DNA of 64,000 bases, taken from positions 2,046,001 to 2,110,000 of the forward strand of contig NC_089461.1 of assembly GCF_029203305.1 (NCBI RefSeq). Reading direction: 5' to 3'. Under the pieces are notes generated by a model. That model saw only the letters and a list, made by a program, of their open reading frames with translations. It did no database searches and was not told where the DNA came from. Of this stretch, positions 45,030 through 54,500 are shown one piece after another. The DNA comes from Yamadazyma tenuis. Lineage: Eukaryota; Ascomycota; Pichiomycetes; Serinales; Debaryomycetaceae. Position 1 is the first letter of the stretch. The number at the start of each line of letters is the position of its first letter. A program made the position numbers and the translations under genes.

Positions 45030-45252
45030 ATTGAAAGATAACTGTGTCTAATGGAAAAAAGAGAAAAGAGAAAATTTCCACGGACGCTCACGCAGTTTTA
45101 TAACGGTCCAACCTGTTGGGGGACGAAATGCGCACGACTGTCGCTGGTAAGGGTGGTGACTGTTTTCGCGCCATATAGGGATGGTGCCCTGTGAGCCTCA
45201 ATGGGAGATAAATATTCGTATTATTGTGAAAACATCACAAACTATATACATT

Positions 45253-46272
45253 TTACTGAACTGCATCATCGACCTTCAATTCCCGCTTCAACCTCAGCTT
45301 TTCCTGTCGCCAAGCTTTGTTCAACTCTTCCTTCAAGTGTGGAATATTCAACTTGTCGGTCAAATCTTCAATAATCTTGGGACTTATAATGAGACGTTCT
45401 TCCTCTTGCACCGAATCAATGTATAAGTCGGATTTATCGTTAGTTTCGCGGTAAACACTATCGATTTCTGGCTTGGTGATAAAATCAAGGTGACGAGTGC
45501 CCGCAGCCGTTCCATCGCTGGACTCCAAGAGATACTTCAAATGGTTGATACCACTTAACGCTTTGACGTTGCAATAGAACCTATACGCCAAATAGAACCC
45601 CGGGATGTTGGGAATCACAGGCACAATTGCAAATGGTAAAGAAATCGGTACTCCTATTCCACAAAGAATCAGGTACTTTAGGTGAGTGGAATAAGAGTTT
45701 GTTTTAAACTCCTCCAATTGACTAATAATGTTGCCGGGGGTCTGGAAACTGGCATGGTACATTGGAATCGGCTTGATTTGGCTGTGGTGTATTTTCAACT
45801 GGTCAATGTGACTTTGTACCACAAGAGGATCAGGTTGGTTCTTGGAAAGGGCTTCCTGATTGATTTCTCTGATCATGGCATCCTTGGATGGAAATGACCG
45901 CAAACAGTTTTCCTGGTACGCCACCGTGTCAAGCATGCGCTTGGCCAAAGCAGTGATTTTGATATTAATAGATGCCTTGGATGTCGAGAGTTTTGTCCAT
46001 ACCTTCAAGGCAGCTCCCGTGAGTTTGGACTCCAACCTGGTAGCCAATGGGAAATGGCGGGCCTGAGCCTCAGAAAGAACTCTAGGCTTGTGGTTGCAGT
46101 AGACGTACGACCGTTTTGTGGTTATTGGTACAGAAATGACAAAGATCGAGTCAGGATTAAGTGGTCCACTTGCAGTGGATGAGAACCTGGCTGCGACAGC
46201 AAAGGCAGGCCGAGGGACGTGAGGCGTCAGCAGCACCCTGGGACCAACTTGGGTAAGGGATGGCCTGATCAT
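45253..46272 (-). CDS. mitochondrial K+/H+ exchange-related protein (YDL183C family)
   Basis: The 339-residue protein matches the fungal Mit_KHE1 family, whose S. cerevisiae member is YDL183C, linked to potassium-proton exchange across the inner mitochondrial membrane. I start at the ATG at 46272 (MIRPSLTQVGPRVLL), which gives an Arg-containing presequence followed by RFSSTASG, a probable cleavage region; the frame extends 36 codons upstream. Conserved blocks are ISVPITTKRSYVYCNHKP and YHASFQTPGNIISQLEEF. A hydrophobic helix pair (YLILCGIGVPISLPFAIVPVIPNIPGFYLAYRFY) follows, then a charged C-terminus. Its position between RPL41 and SRF1 fits the ancestral gene order. Confidence 0.88.
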   Translation of the reverse strand: MIRPSLTQVGPRVLLTPHVPRPAFAVAARFSSTASGPLNPDSIFVISVPITTKRSYVYCNHKPRVLSEAQARHFPLATRLESKLTGAALKVWTKLSTSKASINIKITALAKRMLDTVAYQENCLRSFPSKDAMIREINQEALSKNQPDPLVVQSHIDQLKIHHSQIKPIPMYHASFQTPGNIISQLEEFKTNSYSTHLKYLILCGIGVPISLPFAIVPVIPNIPGFYLAYRFYCNVKALSGINHLKYLLESSDGTAAGTRHLDFITKPEIDSVYRETNDKSDLYIDSVQEEERLIISPKIIEDLTDKLNIPHLKEELNKAWRQEKLRLKRELKVDDAVQ

Positions 46273-46640
46273 CAGATGTATATCGAGAGTTGGAGTCAGA
46301 AAGCGACAGGCACAAAGGTGTACACACAAACTGCGATGCAATAGATAGGTTGTGAAATATTTAAAACTAGTGATTAGCATCGCGCAATCATGAGTCGCAC
46401 TGGCCCTGGTGAAATTGGGTCATACAAGGGCATTGAAGTCCGGAAGAGGCAAAGCAGAGACACAACCATATGGGTGATCAGATAAAACAATGAGGTATTG
46501 TTTCTTCCCTGGTTAGCATCATTTGTGCATCGGCTCTCTACAATTCCCCATATCCGTGTAACCTGGCTCTGTCTTGATTGCAGCGAGATGCGCGGCCTGC
46601 GCAACAAAACAAAACTGCTATCACAACCGGCTCTTTTTCC
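46273..46640. promoter_or_regulatory. divergent promoter YDL183C-like/SRF1
   Basis: This 368 bp gap separates two divergent starts. Both genes have in-frame extensions into it that lack conserved content. No recognised factor site or RNA is visible. Confidence 0.45.
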
Positions 46641-47912
46641 ATGGCAGACCAAAACGATGCCGTCACCAATGGCTCTCTGGTGCGTCTGCCCAAGCCTGTA
46701 TCTCAATCCAAGGACCGTGACACCGACTCCAAGTCAACCGCAACAAATCCGTTTGAAACATCCAAGGTTTCTTCGTACAGCCACAAACCTAATTTCGTTC
46801 CAGTGTATGTATTAGACACTTTATCTCAAGCCCACTACAAAGAACAGCTCACCAACACAAACGTTAACATCAACCAAACCGATGTGCATGCTGCCAACCG
46901 GCTCAGTCACTTTTCAACCCAGTCGGTATATCTTCCCGACCACCCCGCTAACCACAGCAACACCACCACCACCCCAACCAAGCGGGACGAAGATGATTAC
47001 CTCTCATTTGCCCACGATCCGTTCGTACGATCCATGGACAACAATTGGCACAAGTTTTTGACTTCAATCAAGCAGCCCAATACCTACTCGCATGACGTTT
47101 TATCGTTTGACAAGCACACGGTGTTTGAAAATAAACTCGACGGGAGCTGGGGCGGTGAGGTTCGCTTGAAGACTGCCCTCTTGGGCACCCCGTCCACCGA
47201 TGACGACACATTTCTGGGCGAGGGCCACCGGTGGTGGTTCAGAAGCCTCTTCACCAGAAAGGAACCTATTCGATCTCTCGAAGACAATCCCCGAGTCCGG
47301 TCAAAGGCTGGATACTGGATGTCGACCGAGAAGCGAGCAGACTTGTTCCCTATGCTCAAGCGGATATTCGTGGTGAACCCGCTAGTTCCACTTATGCTTC
47401 GGATCATGATCATCTTCTTCTCCGCTTGCGCATTGGGACTTGCGTGCACTATTTTCCAGTTTTCCAACCACAAATACGGTGGCAGCAAAGTGGAACAACA
47501 GCCCAGTACGATCATGGCCATCGTGGTGCAATGTCTCGCCATTGTTTACGTGGCCTACATTTCATACGACGAGTATACGGGTAAACCTTTGGGACTACGC
47601 GACCCGTTGGGGAAGATGAAGCTTATCATGTTAGACCTTTTGTTCATCATCTTCTCCTCTGCCAACCTTTCATTGACCTTCAACACGCTTTACCAAGATG
47701 AATGGGTCTGTCAAAGTGATAGAGATGAGGATATTGCATCATCATCGAGCACAATTCTGTTTTTTACCCCTACGGTAGCATCAATTTGCAGGAGGCAGCG
47801 GGGGTTGGCAGCGTTTTTATTTCTTGTCCTCAATCTTTGGGTATTGACGTTTACCATCAGTATCATTAGATTGGTAGACAGGGTGACTGTGGCAGGTCAT
47901 CGAACAGACTAA
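46641..47912 (+). CDS. SRF1: phospholipase D regulator Srf1
   Basis: Srf1 is a membrane protein reported to regulate phospholipase D (Spo14) in S. cerevisiae. The frame starts at the ATG at 46641 (MADQNDAVTNGSLVRLP), giving 423 residues. The first 240 are hydrophilic, with a conserved-looking HDPFVRSMDNNWHKFL block and RWWFRSLFTRKE. At least four membrane helices follow: VNPLVPLMLRIMIIFFSACALG, IMAIVVQCLAIVYVAYI, KLIMLDLLFIIFSSANLSL and LAAFLFLVLNLWVLTFTISII. SRF1 and CDC53 are direct neighbours in S. cerevisiae (YDL133W-YDL132W), with RPL41B on the other side; the same arrangement here supports the call. Confidence 0.87.
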   Translation: MADQNDAVTNGSLVRLPKPVSQSKDRDTDSKSTATNPFETSKVSSYSHKPNFVPVYVLDTLSQAHYKEQLTNTNVNINQTDVHAANRLSHFSTQSVYLPDHPANHSNTTTTPTKRDEDDYLSFAHDPFVRSMDNNWHKFLTSIKQPNTYSHDVLSFDKHTVFENKLDGSWGGEVRLKTALLGTPSTDDDTFLGEGHRWWFRSLFTRKEPIRSLEDNPRVRSKAGYWMSTEKRADLFPMLKRIFVVNPLVPLMLRIMIIFFSACALGLACTIFQFSNHKYGGSKVEQQPSTIMAIVVQCLAIVYVAYISYDEYTGKPLGLRDPLGKMKLIMLDLLFIIFSSANLSLTFNTLYQDEWVCQSDRDEDIASSSSTILFFTPTVASICRRQRGLAAFLFLVLNLWVLTFTISIIRLVDRVTVAGHRTD

Positions 47913-48129
47913 GGGCCGTTTATAGCATTTCCTGTTCCATTACGGGTAGAGCATCATGATTTTTAATGTACGCACAAAATTTGGTAGTGGTAGAAAACCG
48001 CGCAGTTGCATTTGAAATCAACAAAATCATATCCACCTTTTGGTTGTTTGACACTCCACATCGCCGTCAACTCGTTTATATCCCATTGACAGCGCCCGTC
48101 AGATACGAAAAATAACCAGAATTAGTGCC

Positions 48130-50505
48130 ATGTCGCAACAACAGCCTCTTGGGAGTCCTATACCATTCCCGGCCTCCAGCGATCTTAATGGAACCTGGGC
48201 ATTTATTCAGCCAAGTCTCGGATTAATCCTAGGATCTCTGGGAGACCAGGGGGTCACTTCGAAAGTGTATATGAACTGTTACACCGCCGTTTACAACTAC
48301 TGTACAAACAAGTCCCGTAACGGAGGAAGCATTTCGGACACGGGTCCCACCAATCCTGCCACAACTAACTCATACTCGCTTGCCGGTTCTGAGATTTACA
48401 GCAAATTGGAAAAGTATTTAGTGAAGCTTATTACCAGTTTGCGCAAGGAGCCCAACGAATCATTCTTGGAGTTCTATGTCCGCAGACTCAATCGGTTCAC
48501 CATTGGGGCCGGGTACATGAATAATGTGTTTGACTATATGAATAGGTATTGGGTACAGAAGGAGAGAAGTGACGGAAGAAGAGATATTTATGACGTGAGC
48601 ACCCTTTGTGTATTACAGTGGAAGGCCCAGATGTTTGTCAACAATGCCGATAGGTTAATTGAGGAGATTATGGATCAGATTGAACGTCAAAGAAACAATG
48701 AAATCATCGATACCAACTTGATTTCATCAGCAGTAAAGTCTTTAGTGTACTTGGGAGTTGATACTCAGGACTTGAAAAAAGCCAACTTGGTGGTTTATAT
48801 CAACTATTTTGAAAAGAAGTTCCTTGAAGAAACTGCAAAATACTACCGACTTGAAAGCAATGAGTTCTTGGCCGAACATAATGTGGTTGACTACATGAAG
48901 AAGTGTGAAACCCGATTGAACGAAGAAATCTCTCGGTCCAATAACTACTTAGAGGACCATACCAAAAAGGCCTTGGTGGACACCTTGAACACGGTGTTGA
49001 TCAAAGACCATGCCAACGAGATGTACGATCAGTTCATCAGTTTGTTGGAAAATAACCAACTTGAACACATCCAAAGAATGTACAAGTTGATGTCAAGAGT
49101 TCCATCCACTTTGGAGCCTTTGGCTGAATCTTTGGAGCGGTACATCAAAAATGATGCCATCAAAGTCATTGAGGAGATCAAGAAAGGAGGCGAGTCTACT
49201 AATAACGATAATGAAGAAGTTGCAGCCGTTACGAAGGCAAAGAAGTCCAATGGCCCCATCAACCCCAAAACTTACGTCCACAGCTTAATACTGGTTTACT
49301 TGAAGTTCAATGACGTTGTTAATGATGCGTTTGAAAAGGACCCCATCTTTATCAGAGCTTTGGACAATGCTTGTAGACATTTTGTCAACAAAAATTCCAT
49401 TGCGTTGGTGAACCCCAAGTCCAGCTCCAAGACCCCAGAAATCTTGGCCAGGTATGCCGATGCATTCTTAAGATCAAGTTCAAAAGAAGCTGACACTTAC
49501 GACATGAATACCGATAACTTGATGATAGTATTCAAGTTTGTTGAAGATAAAGATGCATTTGAAGAAAACTATAGGCGTATGTTGGCAAAGAGATTAATCA
49601 ACAATACCAGTAAGAGTGAAGAATTGGAAGAAAGTGTCATCAAGAGACTACAGGAAGAGAACTCTTTAGAGTACACCAGCAAAATGAACAAGATGTTCGT
49701 TGACATGAAGTCTTCAGAAGATTTGAAGATGAAAATGAGAGACCATTTGGTGGAGATCGATTCATCTTTAAAGGATTTCACCCCTTTAATCTTGGCTTCC
49801 TCCATGTGGCCGTTTTCCAAGCAGCCTGATTATGTGGTGAAGTTTCCTCAGGATTTACAAGATATCATAGATAACTTCACCGAGTTATACACAAAAGCAC
49901 ATACAGGTAGACAATTAGACTGGTTGTGGAATCACGGAAGAAGCGAAATCAAGGCCAATTTATCTAGAAAGGGTAAGCCTGCCTTCACCTTCATTGTCAC
50001 CAACGTCCAGTTATTGATTTTATTGGCCTTTAACGACAGGAAGACATACAGTTTTAGTGAGTTGCAAGAAGTAGTCGGGTGTCCTCCACACCTACTTGAT
50101 AACCAAATCACACCTTTGGTGAAGTATAAATTGTTTGAACAATCACCTTCAGGACCTCAGAATCAGAACAAGCCAAATACCACTTTCACCATTGTTGATG
50201 AATACAAGTCTAGAAAGTTGAAGGTAAACTTTGTAAGTTCGTTGAAGAGTGAACAGAGGCAAGAAGATGATGAAATATCCAAGGAAATAAGCGAAAGTCG
50301 TCAACTTTACTTAAGAGCATGTATTGTCCGTATCATGAAGGCCAGAAAGACCATCAGCCATCCTGAGTTGTATAATGAAGTGGTGACCCAGTCGTTGTCC
50401 AGATTCCATGCCAAAAACACAGACGTCAAGAAGACGATTACCTTGTTGATCGAACAGAACTACATGAAGCGTATCGACAACAGTATCTATGAATATGTAG
50501 CTTAA
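48130..50505 (+). CDS. CDC53: cullin Cdc53, SCF ubiquitin ligase scaffold
   Basis: Cdc53 (cullin 1) bridges Skp1/F-box proteins and the RING protein Rbx1 with its E2 Cdc34, driving degradation of cell-cycle regulators. The 791-residue protein has helical cullin repeats in the first half (LIKDHANEMYDQFISLLENN). The cullin homology domain includes FKFVEDKDAFEENYRRMLAKRLI, PLILASSMWPF and DWLWNHGRSEIKANL. The C-terminal winged helix contains the Rub1/Nedd8 acceptor Lys737 in IVRIMKARKTISHPELYNEVV and ends NYMKRIDNSIYEYVA. Length and end spacing match S. cerevisiae Cdc53. It is preceded by SRF1, as in S. cerevisiae. Confidence 0.96.
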   Translation: MSQQQPLGSPIPFPASSDLNGTWAFIQPSLGLILGSLGDQGVTSKVYMNCYTAVYNYCTNKSRNGGSISDTGPTNPATTNSYSLAGSEIYSKLEKYLVKLITSLRKEPNESFLEFYVRRLNRFTIGAGYMNNVFDYMNRYWVQKERSDGRRDIYDVSTLCVLQWKAQMFVNNADRLIEEIMDQIERQRNNEIIDTNLISSAVKSLVYLGVDTQDLKKANLVVYINYFEKKFLEETAKYYRLESNEFLAEHNVVDYMKKCETRLNEEISRSNNYLEDHTKKALVDTLNTVLIKDHANEMYDQFISLLENNQLEHIQRMYKLMSRVPSTLEPLAESLERYIKNDAIKVIEEIKKGGESTNNDNEEVAAVTKAKKSNGPINPKTYVHSLILVYLKFNDVVNDAFEKDPIFIRALDNACRHFVNKNSIALVNPKSSSKTPEILARYADAFLRSSSKEADTYDMNTDNLMIVFKFVEDKDAFEENYRRMLAKRLINNTSKSEELEESVIKRLQEENSLEYTSKMNKMFVDMKSSEDLKMKMRDHLVEIDSSLKDFTPLILASSMWPFSKQPDYVVKFPQDLQDIIDNFTELYTKAHTGRQLDWLWNHGRSEIKANLSRKGKPAFTFIVTNVQLLILLAFNDRKTYSFSELQEVVGCPPHLLDNQITPLVKYKLFEQSPSGPQNQNKPNTTFTIVDEYKSRKLKVNFVSSLKSEQRQEDDEISKEISESRQLYLRACIVRIMKARKTISHPELYNEVVTQSLSRFHAKNTDVKKTITLLIEQNYMKRIDNSIYEYVA

Positions 50506-50567
50506 TTCACCTAATAGTATAATATTTGTACTTCATCGCGCATTGCGATTTAGATACTTCCCAATCA

Positions 50568-51548
50568 ATGTCTGTGGTGAAGAAACAGAAGATAGCCAAC
50601 AATTTGGCATTGCTGAAAGTATCTGACGATGTTGACAGCGGTAAGATACTCTACAACCGAGCAGTGGTACTCGAGGGCCACCAAGGACCGGTGTACTCTG
50701 CTGCCATCAATCTGGAGTTGATCGTTTCTGGAGGTGATGATAAGACCATCAACATATGGAAACTTCCTACTGACGACAACGACGTCAACTTGGGATGCAT
50801 ACGAGGCCACAAGGCGGCTGTTACGTCGGTATGCTGGATGAACGGCAATATAGTAAGTGGCAGTGCCGACTCTACGATGGCTATATGGGATGGAGAAACG
50901 GGGCAGAAAATAAGAAACTATAGGAACAGTACCATAATCAACCAGGTTCGGTACAACGGAACACTCCTAGCATCATGTGATGATGCTGGGACAGTAAAGC
51001 TTTGGGATTTTCGAGAGAAGAACTCAATTAGCACGATCAGTACAAAGTTCCCAGTATGGACATGTTGTCTAAGCAGCCTGGGGAATATTTTTTTTTCCGG
51101 AATTGACCCAACTATTCAAGCATACGATACCAGAGCCACCGACAAACTGCTTTGGACGACATCCAGTACAATTGACTCGATCACTTCGTTGGATATCAAC
51201 AATGATAATTCGATGCTTGTGTCTCGCTCTACTCGCGGAGCTGTAAGCACCTATAATGCCAAAGAATTTCTACCTGAAAACGTTTCACGGTCTAGCCCCT
51301 ACGTCTACGATGGTGCTCCATCGGGTAACGAGTACAAATTGATACGTGCTTGTTTCAGTGGTGATAGTTCACGTATTGCGTCAGGTTCTGATGATAAAAC
51401 TGTTACCGTGTGGGACGTCGTAACCAGAAGAATTCTTAATAAGTTTGAAGGTCATGAGGCCTCAACCCTTGATGTGACATTCCATCCTTCGGAGAACATA
51501 GTGATTTCGACGTCATTGGACGGCACTTTAATCGTCAGGGAGTTATAA
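50568..51548 (+). CDS. U5 snRNP 40 kDa WD-repeat protein (SNRNP40-like)
   Basis: The 326-residue protein is made of about seven WD repeats (e.g. IVSGGDDKTINIWKL, IVSGSADSTMAIWDGETGQKI, LASCDDAGTVKLWDFREK, IASGSDDKTVTVWDV). The order of short motifs, with WD-ETG in the third repeat, KLWD-R in the fourth and a FSGG-like IFFSGIDPTIQAYDTR in the fifth, fits U5-40K (Spf38 in fission yeast). That protein binds Prp8 in the U5 snRNP, and S. cerevisiae has lost it. WD proteins resemble one another, so this is a likely rather than certain call. The start is the ATG at 50568, 62 bp after the CDC53 stop. It converges on the SNF2 gene with 36 bp between stops. Confidence 0.75.
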   Translation: MSVVKKQKIANNLALLKVSDDVDSGKILYNRAVVLEGHQGPVYSAAINLELIVSGGDDKTINIWKLPTDDNDVNLGCIRGHKAAVTSVCWMNGNIVSGSADSTMAIWDGETGQKIRNYRNSTIINQVRYNGTLLASCDDAGTVKLWDFREKNSISTISTKFPVWTCCLSSLGNIFFSGIDPTIQAYDTRATDKLLWTTSSTIDSITSLDINNDNSMLVSRSTRGAVSTYNAKEFLPENVSRSSPYVYDGAPSGNEYKLIRACFSGDSSRIASGSDDKTVTVWDVVTRRILNKFEGHEASTLDVTFHPSENIVISTSLDGTLIVREL

Positions 51549-51584
51549 GACTCCCTTCATTGTAACATTAATACATAAGTCATA

Positions 51585-54500
51585 CTAAAATCTGACGCTT
51601 TTTCTTGCAGGACGTTCTTTCTTAACCTTTGGGGCCTCAACCTCTTGCGCATCCTGCTCGCTGGCCATGTTCTTTATGAACTGGTCTTTCATGTACTCTT
51701 TGGTGATCTTTTGGTTCTTGAGCGAATTGAGCTTACTGAGATTGTCTGAGTTGAAAGCAAACACTTTCCAGTTTCTAGTCATAATGCCATTCACATCCAC
51801 TACAGTATCCTCATGTTGGTTTAATCCAGATGGGTCATCGAGTTCTTGCCTTGTAACAAATGAGCGTGGTGAATTTGTCGGTGCCGAAAATGGTGCATAT
51901 TCAGTTTCTGAGTCCATAGGCAAGAAACGGTGTCTAAGAATAAAGTCTTGCATCCCCGTATCATCAATAACGTACCTTTTCTTGTTTTCTCCATCATTTT
52001 TCTCTTCTTGCTGCAGCAAACGTCTTTTATAGATTTCTTCCTCTAAAGTGTCTTCCAAAACTAGTGTTTCCACATGAACTTCTTTAGTTTGTCCGATTCT
52101 ATGAGCTCTTTTGATTGCCTGAGCTTCGACAGATCGTTGCCACACGGGACTGATAAAGTACACATTTGTGGCAGCAATGATAGTCAAACCATGAGCAGCA
52201 AGTCGCAAGTCCATTAACAAGGTAATACCACCATTGTCTTCACTATTGTAATTGCTGAACTCGGAGAGATTTTCTGCCCTATGAGTGGTGTTTATGAATG
52301 TAGCATAAAGAATGTAGTTGACCCCAAGAATATCCAATAACTCGGTCAAGTAGTAAGCACTATCTTCAAATTCAAAGAACACGATTGACTTGATCTTCTT
52401 CTGTTGGTTTTCTAATAGCTTACTGGAAAGATACGATAGTTTTGCAGAAGCTGTTCCAAGAATTATAGAGTTCTTGATAGACTCGTAGGAGATGTTATGC
52501 TTGGCAAGAGAATGAAGAGTATTGACTTCGTTAGTGATTTTCAAACCTTCACCATCCTCTCTTTCAAGTTCGCTCTTGGAGTTCTGTGCTTCTATGAAGA
52601 TATGGTCATTCAAACTTGACTTACCTTTAGGTTTAGAGCTTTTGGGTTTCAGAGCATTCGAAAGGGAATTTCGTCTCTTTTTAGGGGTGGATGGAGCAGA
52701 AGCAGGTTCTGCTTCTTCCTTTTTATCAGGTTTATTGAACTTTTGGTTGTTCTTCTTCATGGTATCTTCCCAATAATTGGACCAGAAAGGTTTGGAGACT
52801 GCGTCCAACTTCTCTAAAAGCGTATCTCCATCGTTCATATTCATGAATCTGTTCTTGTAGAAAAACTCCTGCAAGCAATGTAGATGAGGAGCTCCAAATA
52901 CACCAATATCATTCTCAACACCCTCAGCATTGGTTGATTTGAGAACCCCAATCCCAAATGTTTTGGTGAAGATGTCAGGTAAACCATCTATGAAAAAGTT
53001 CATTTCATGTAAGAGAGACATTGTTCTCCATCTAGGATTATCAAGGGCAAGTTGGGCAATATCTCTTGACTTCTTCAATAAGGCTCGATCTGCTGGACTA
53101 TATGCCCACAGCCTATCAGGCCCTTTTTTCTCTAGACATACTTTGCACACATGAATCAACGCTTCTACGTCTTCTTGTTTGAAACCACTCCAATGAAATG
53201 TAGCTCTCTGTAAGTTTGTGATTAATCTTCTGAGCTGCTGTCTATTGGACGGATGAAACATGTAGTCTATATCTTTTCTCTCTGAAGAAACCGCATTCAC
53301 AGCCAATACAGCTGTGAATATATTTATCGATAATTTATTGAGAAACGAAGGCTTCAAGAAAACAGACACATGATGAAGTTGAGGGAGCTTTATGTCTCTT
53401 TCGACCTCATCTAGTGAGTGTCTCACGACAATTGCGTCTAACAAATTGGATAAACTGGTGGTAGACCCGTACAAGTTCAATAACAACGGATTAATCATTA
53501 GGGTTTTCCACAACCTGGGTTGGGAGTGGAACGGTTCGATCTTGAGGAAATTCGATACAATGTTTCCAAGTTTCATCAAATCGTCTATTTCGTTGAAACT
53601 GTTTTTCACCACGTACTTACTCTTCCTCTTGGAAGGAGAGTCTTCAAGACTCTTTCCCTCCTCATCTTCCTCATCCATATGAAGTCTGGTCAACCCCGAC
53701 GTTGGAGTTCCTGTCACGGCCCACCGTCTTTCAACATTCATTTCACGACAGAGAAGTCCTGCTCGGGAAACTTTGGAAGTCATACTGTGACCTTCATCTA
53801 TTATTAATCTCTTCCAGAAGATCTTCATTAGAGGTGTATCATCTCGTTCGTCAAACTGCTTGGACAAGATCGAGTTGGAAATGACTATTAAATCAAATTG
53901 GATGAGTTGAATAGGGTCTTCGTACACTTCATTAGTAAACACCCCATTCTCTGACACAAGGAGCTTCTTAAACTGGTTGGAAATGAAAAGCTTCCGTAGA
54001 AAGTGTGGTTGAATATGCTTTCTTAACTCGGTGTTCCACTGGTGAAACAAGTTGTCGGGGACCACAATCAATGTGGTGTTGCAAAAATATAAGGTTCGAA
54101 AAGACCTTCCCTCCAACGGTAATTCTTGATCTAAATCTTTGAGTCTTTCGGATCTTCTGCTTCTTTGGATGCTAAAGGGAGAAACATACAGGGAGTTTTC
54201 CAACGGGATCCTGAAACTCCCAGGGGATTGTTTGAGTTTAGTAATTACAGACTCAGGGAGATCGTCCTTGTAGAACTTCCAAGGCAAGGAATTGCGAGTT
54301 ATGCACTCTTTGCAAAGGTCTGCTAGCTTTTTGAACCTGGCAGTTTTCAAATGATGAAAAGTCGTTTCATGAGGAACCTGCTCCTCCGGAAGTATTGTGA
54401 GGGTGTCATGAGGAAGGGTGGAAAGCTCCCATTTGGTTAGGCAAATTAAGCTGAGACATATGAGAGTTTTACCAAGTCCCATATTTTCAGCAAGAATTCC

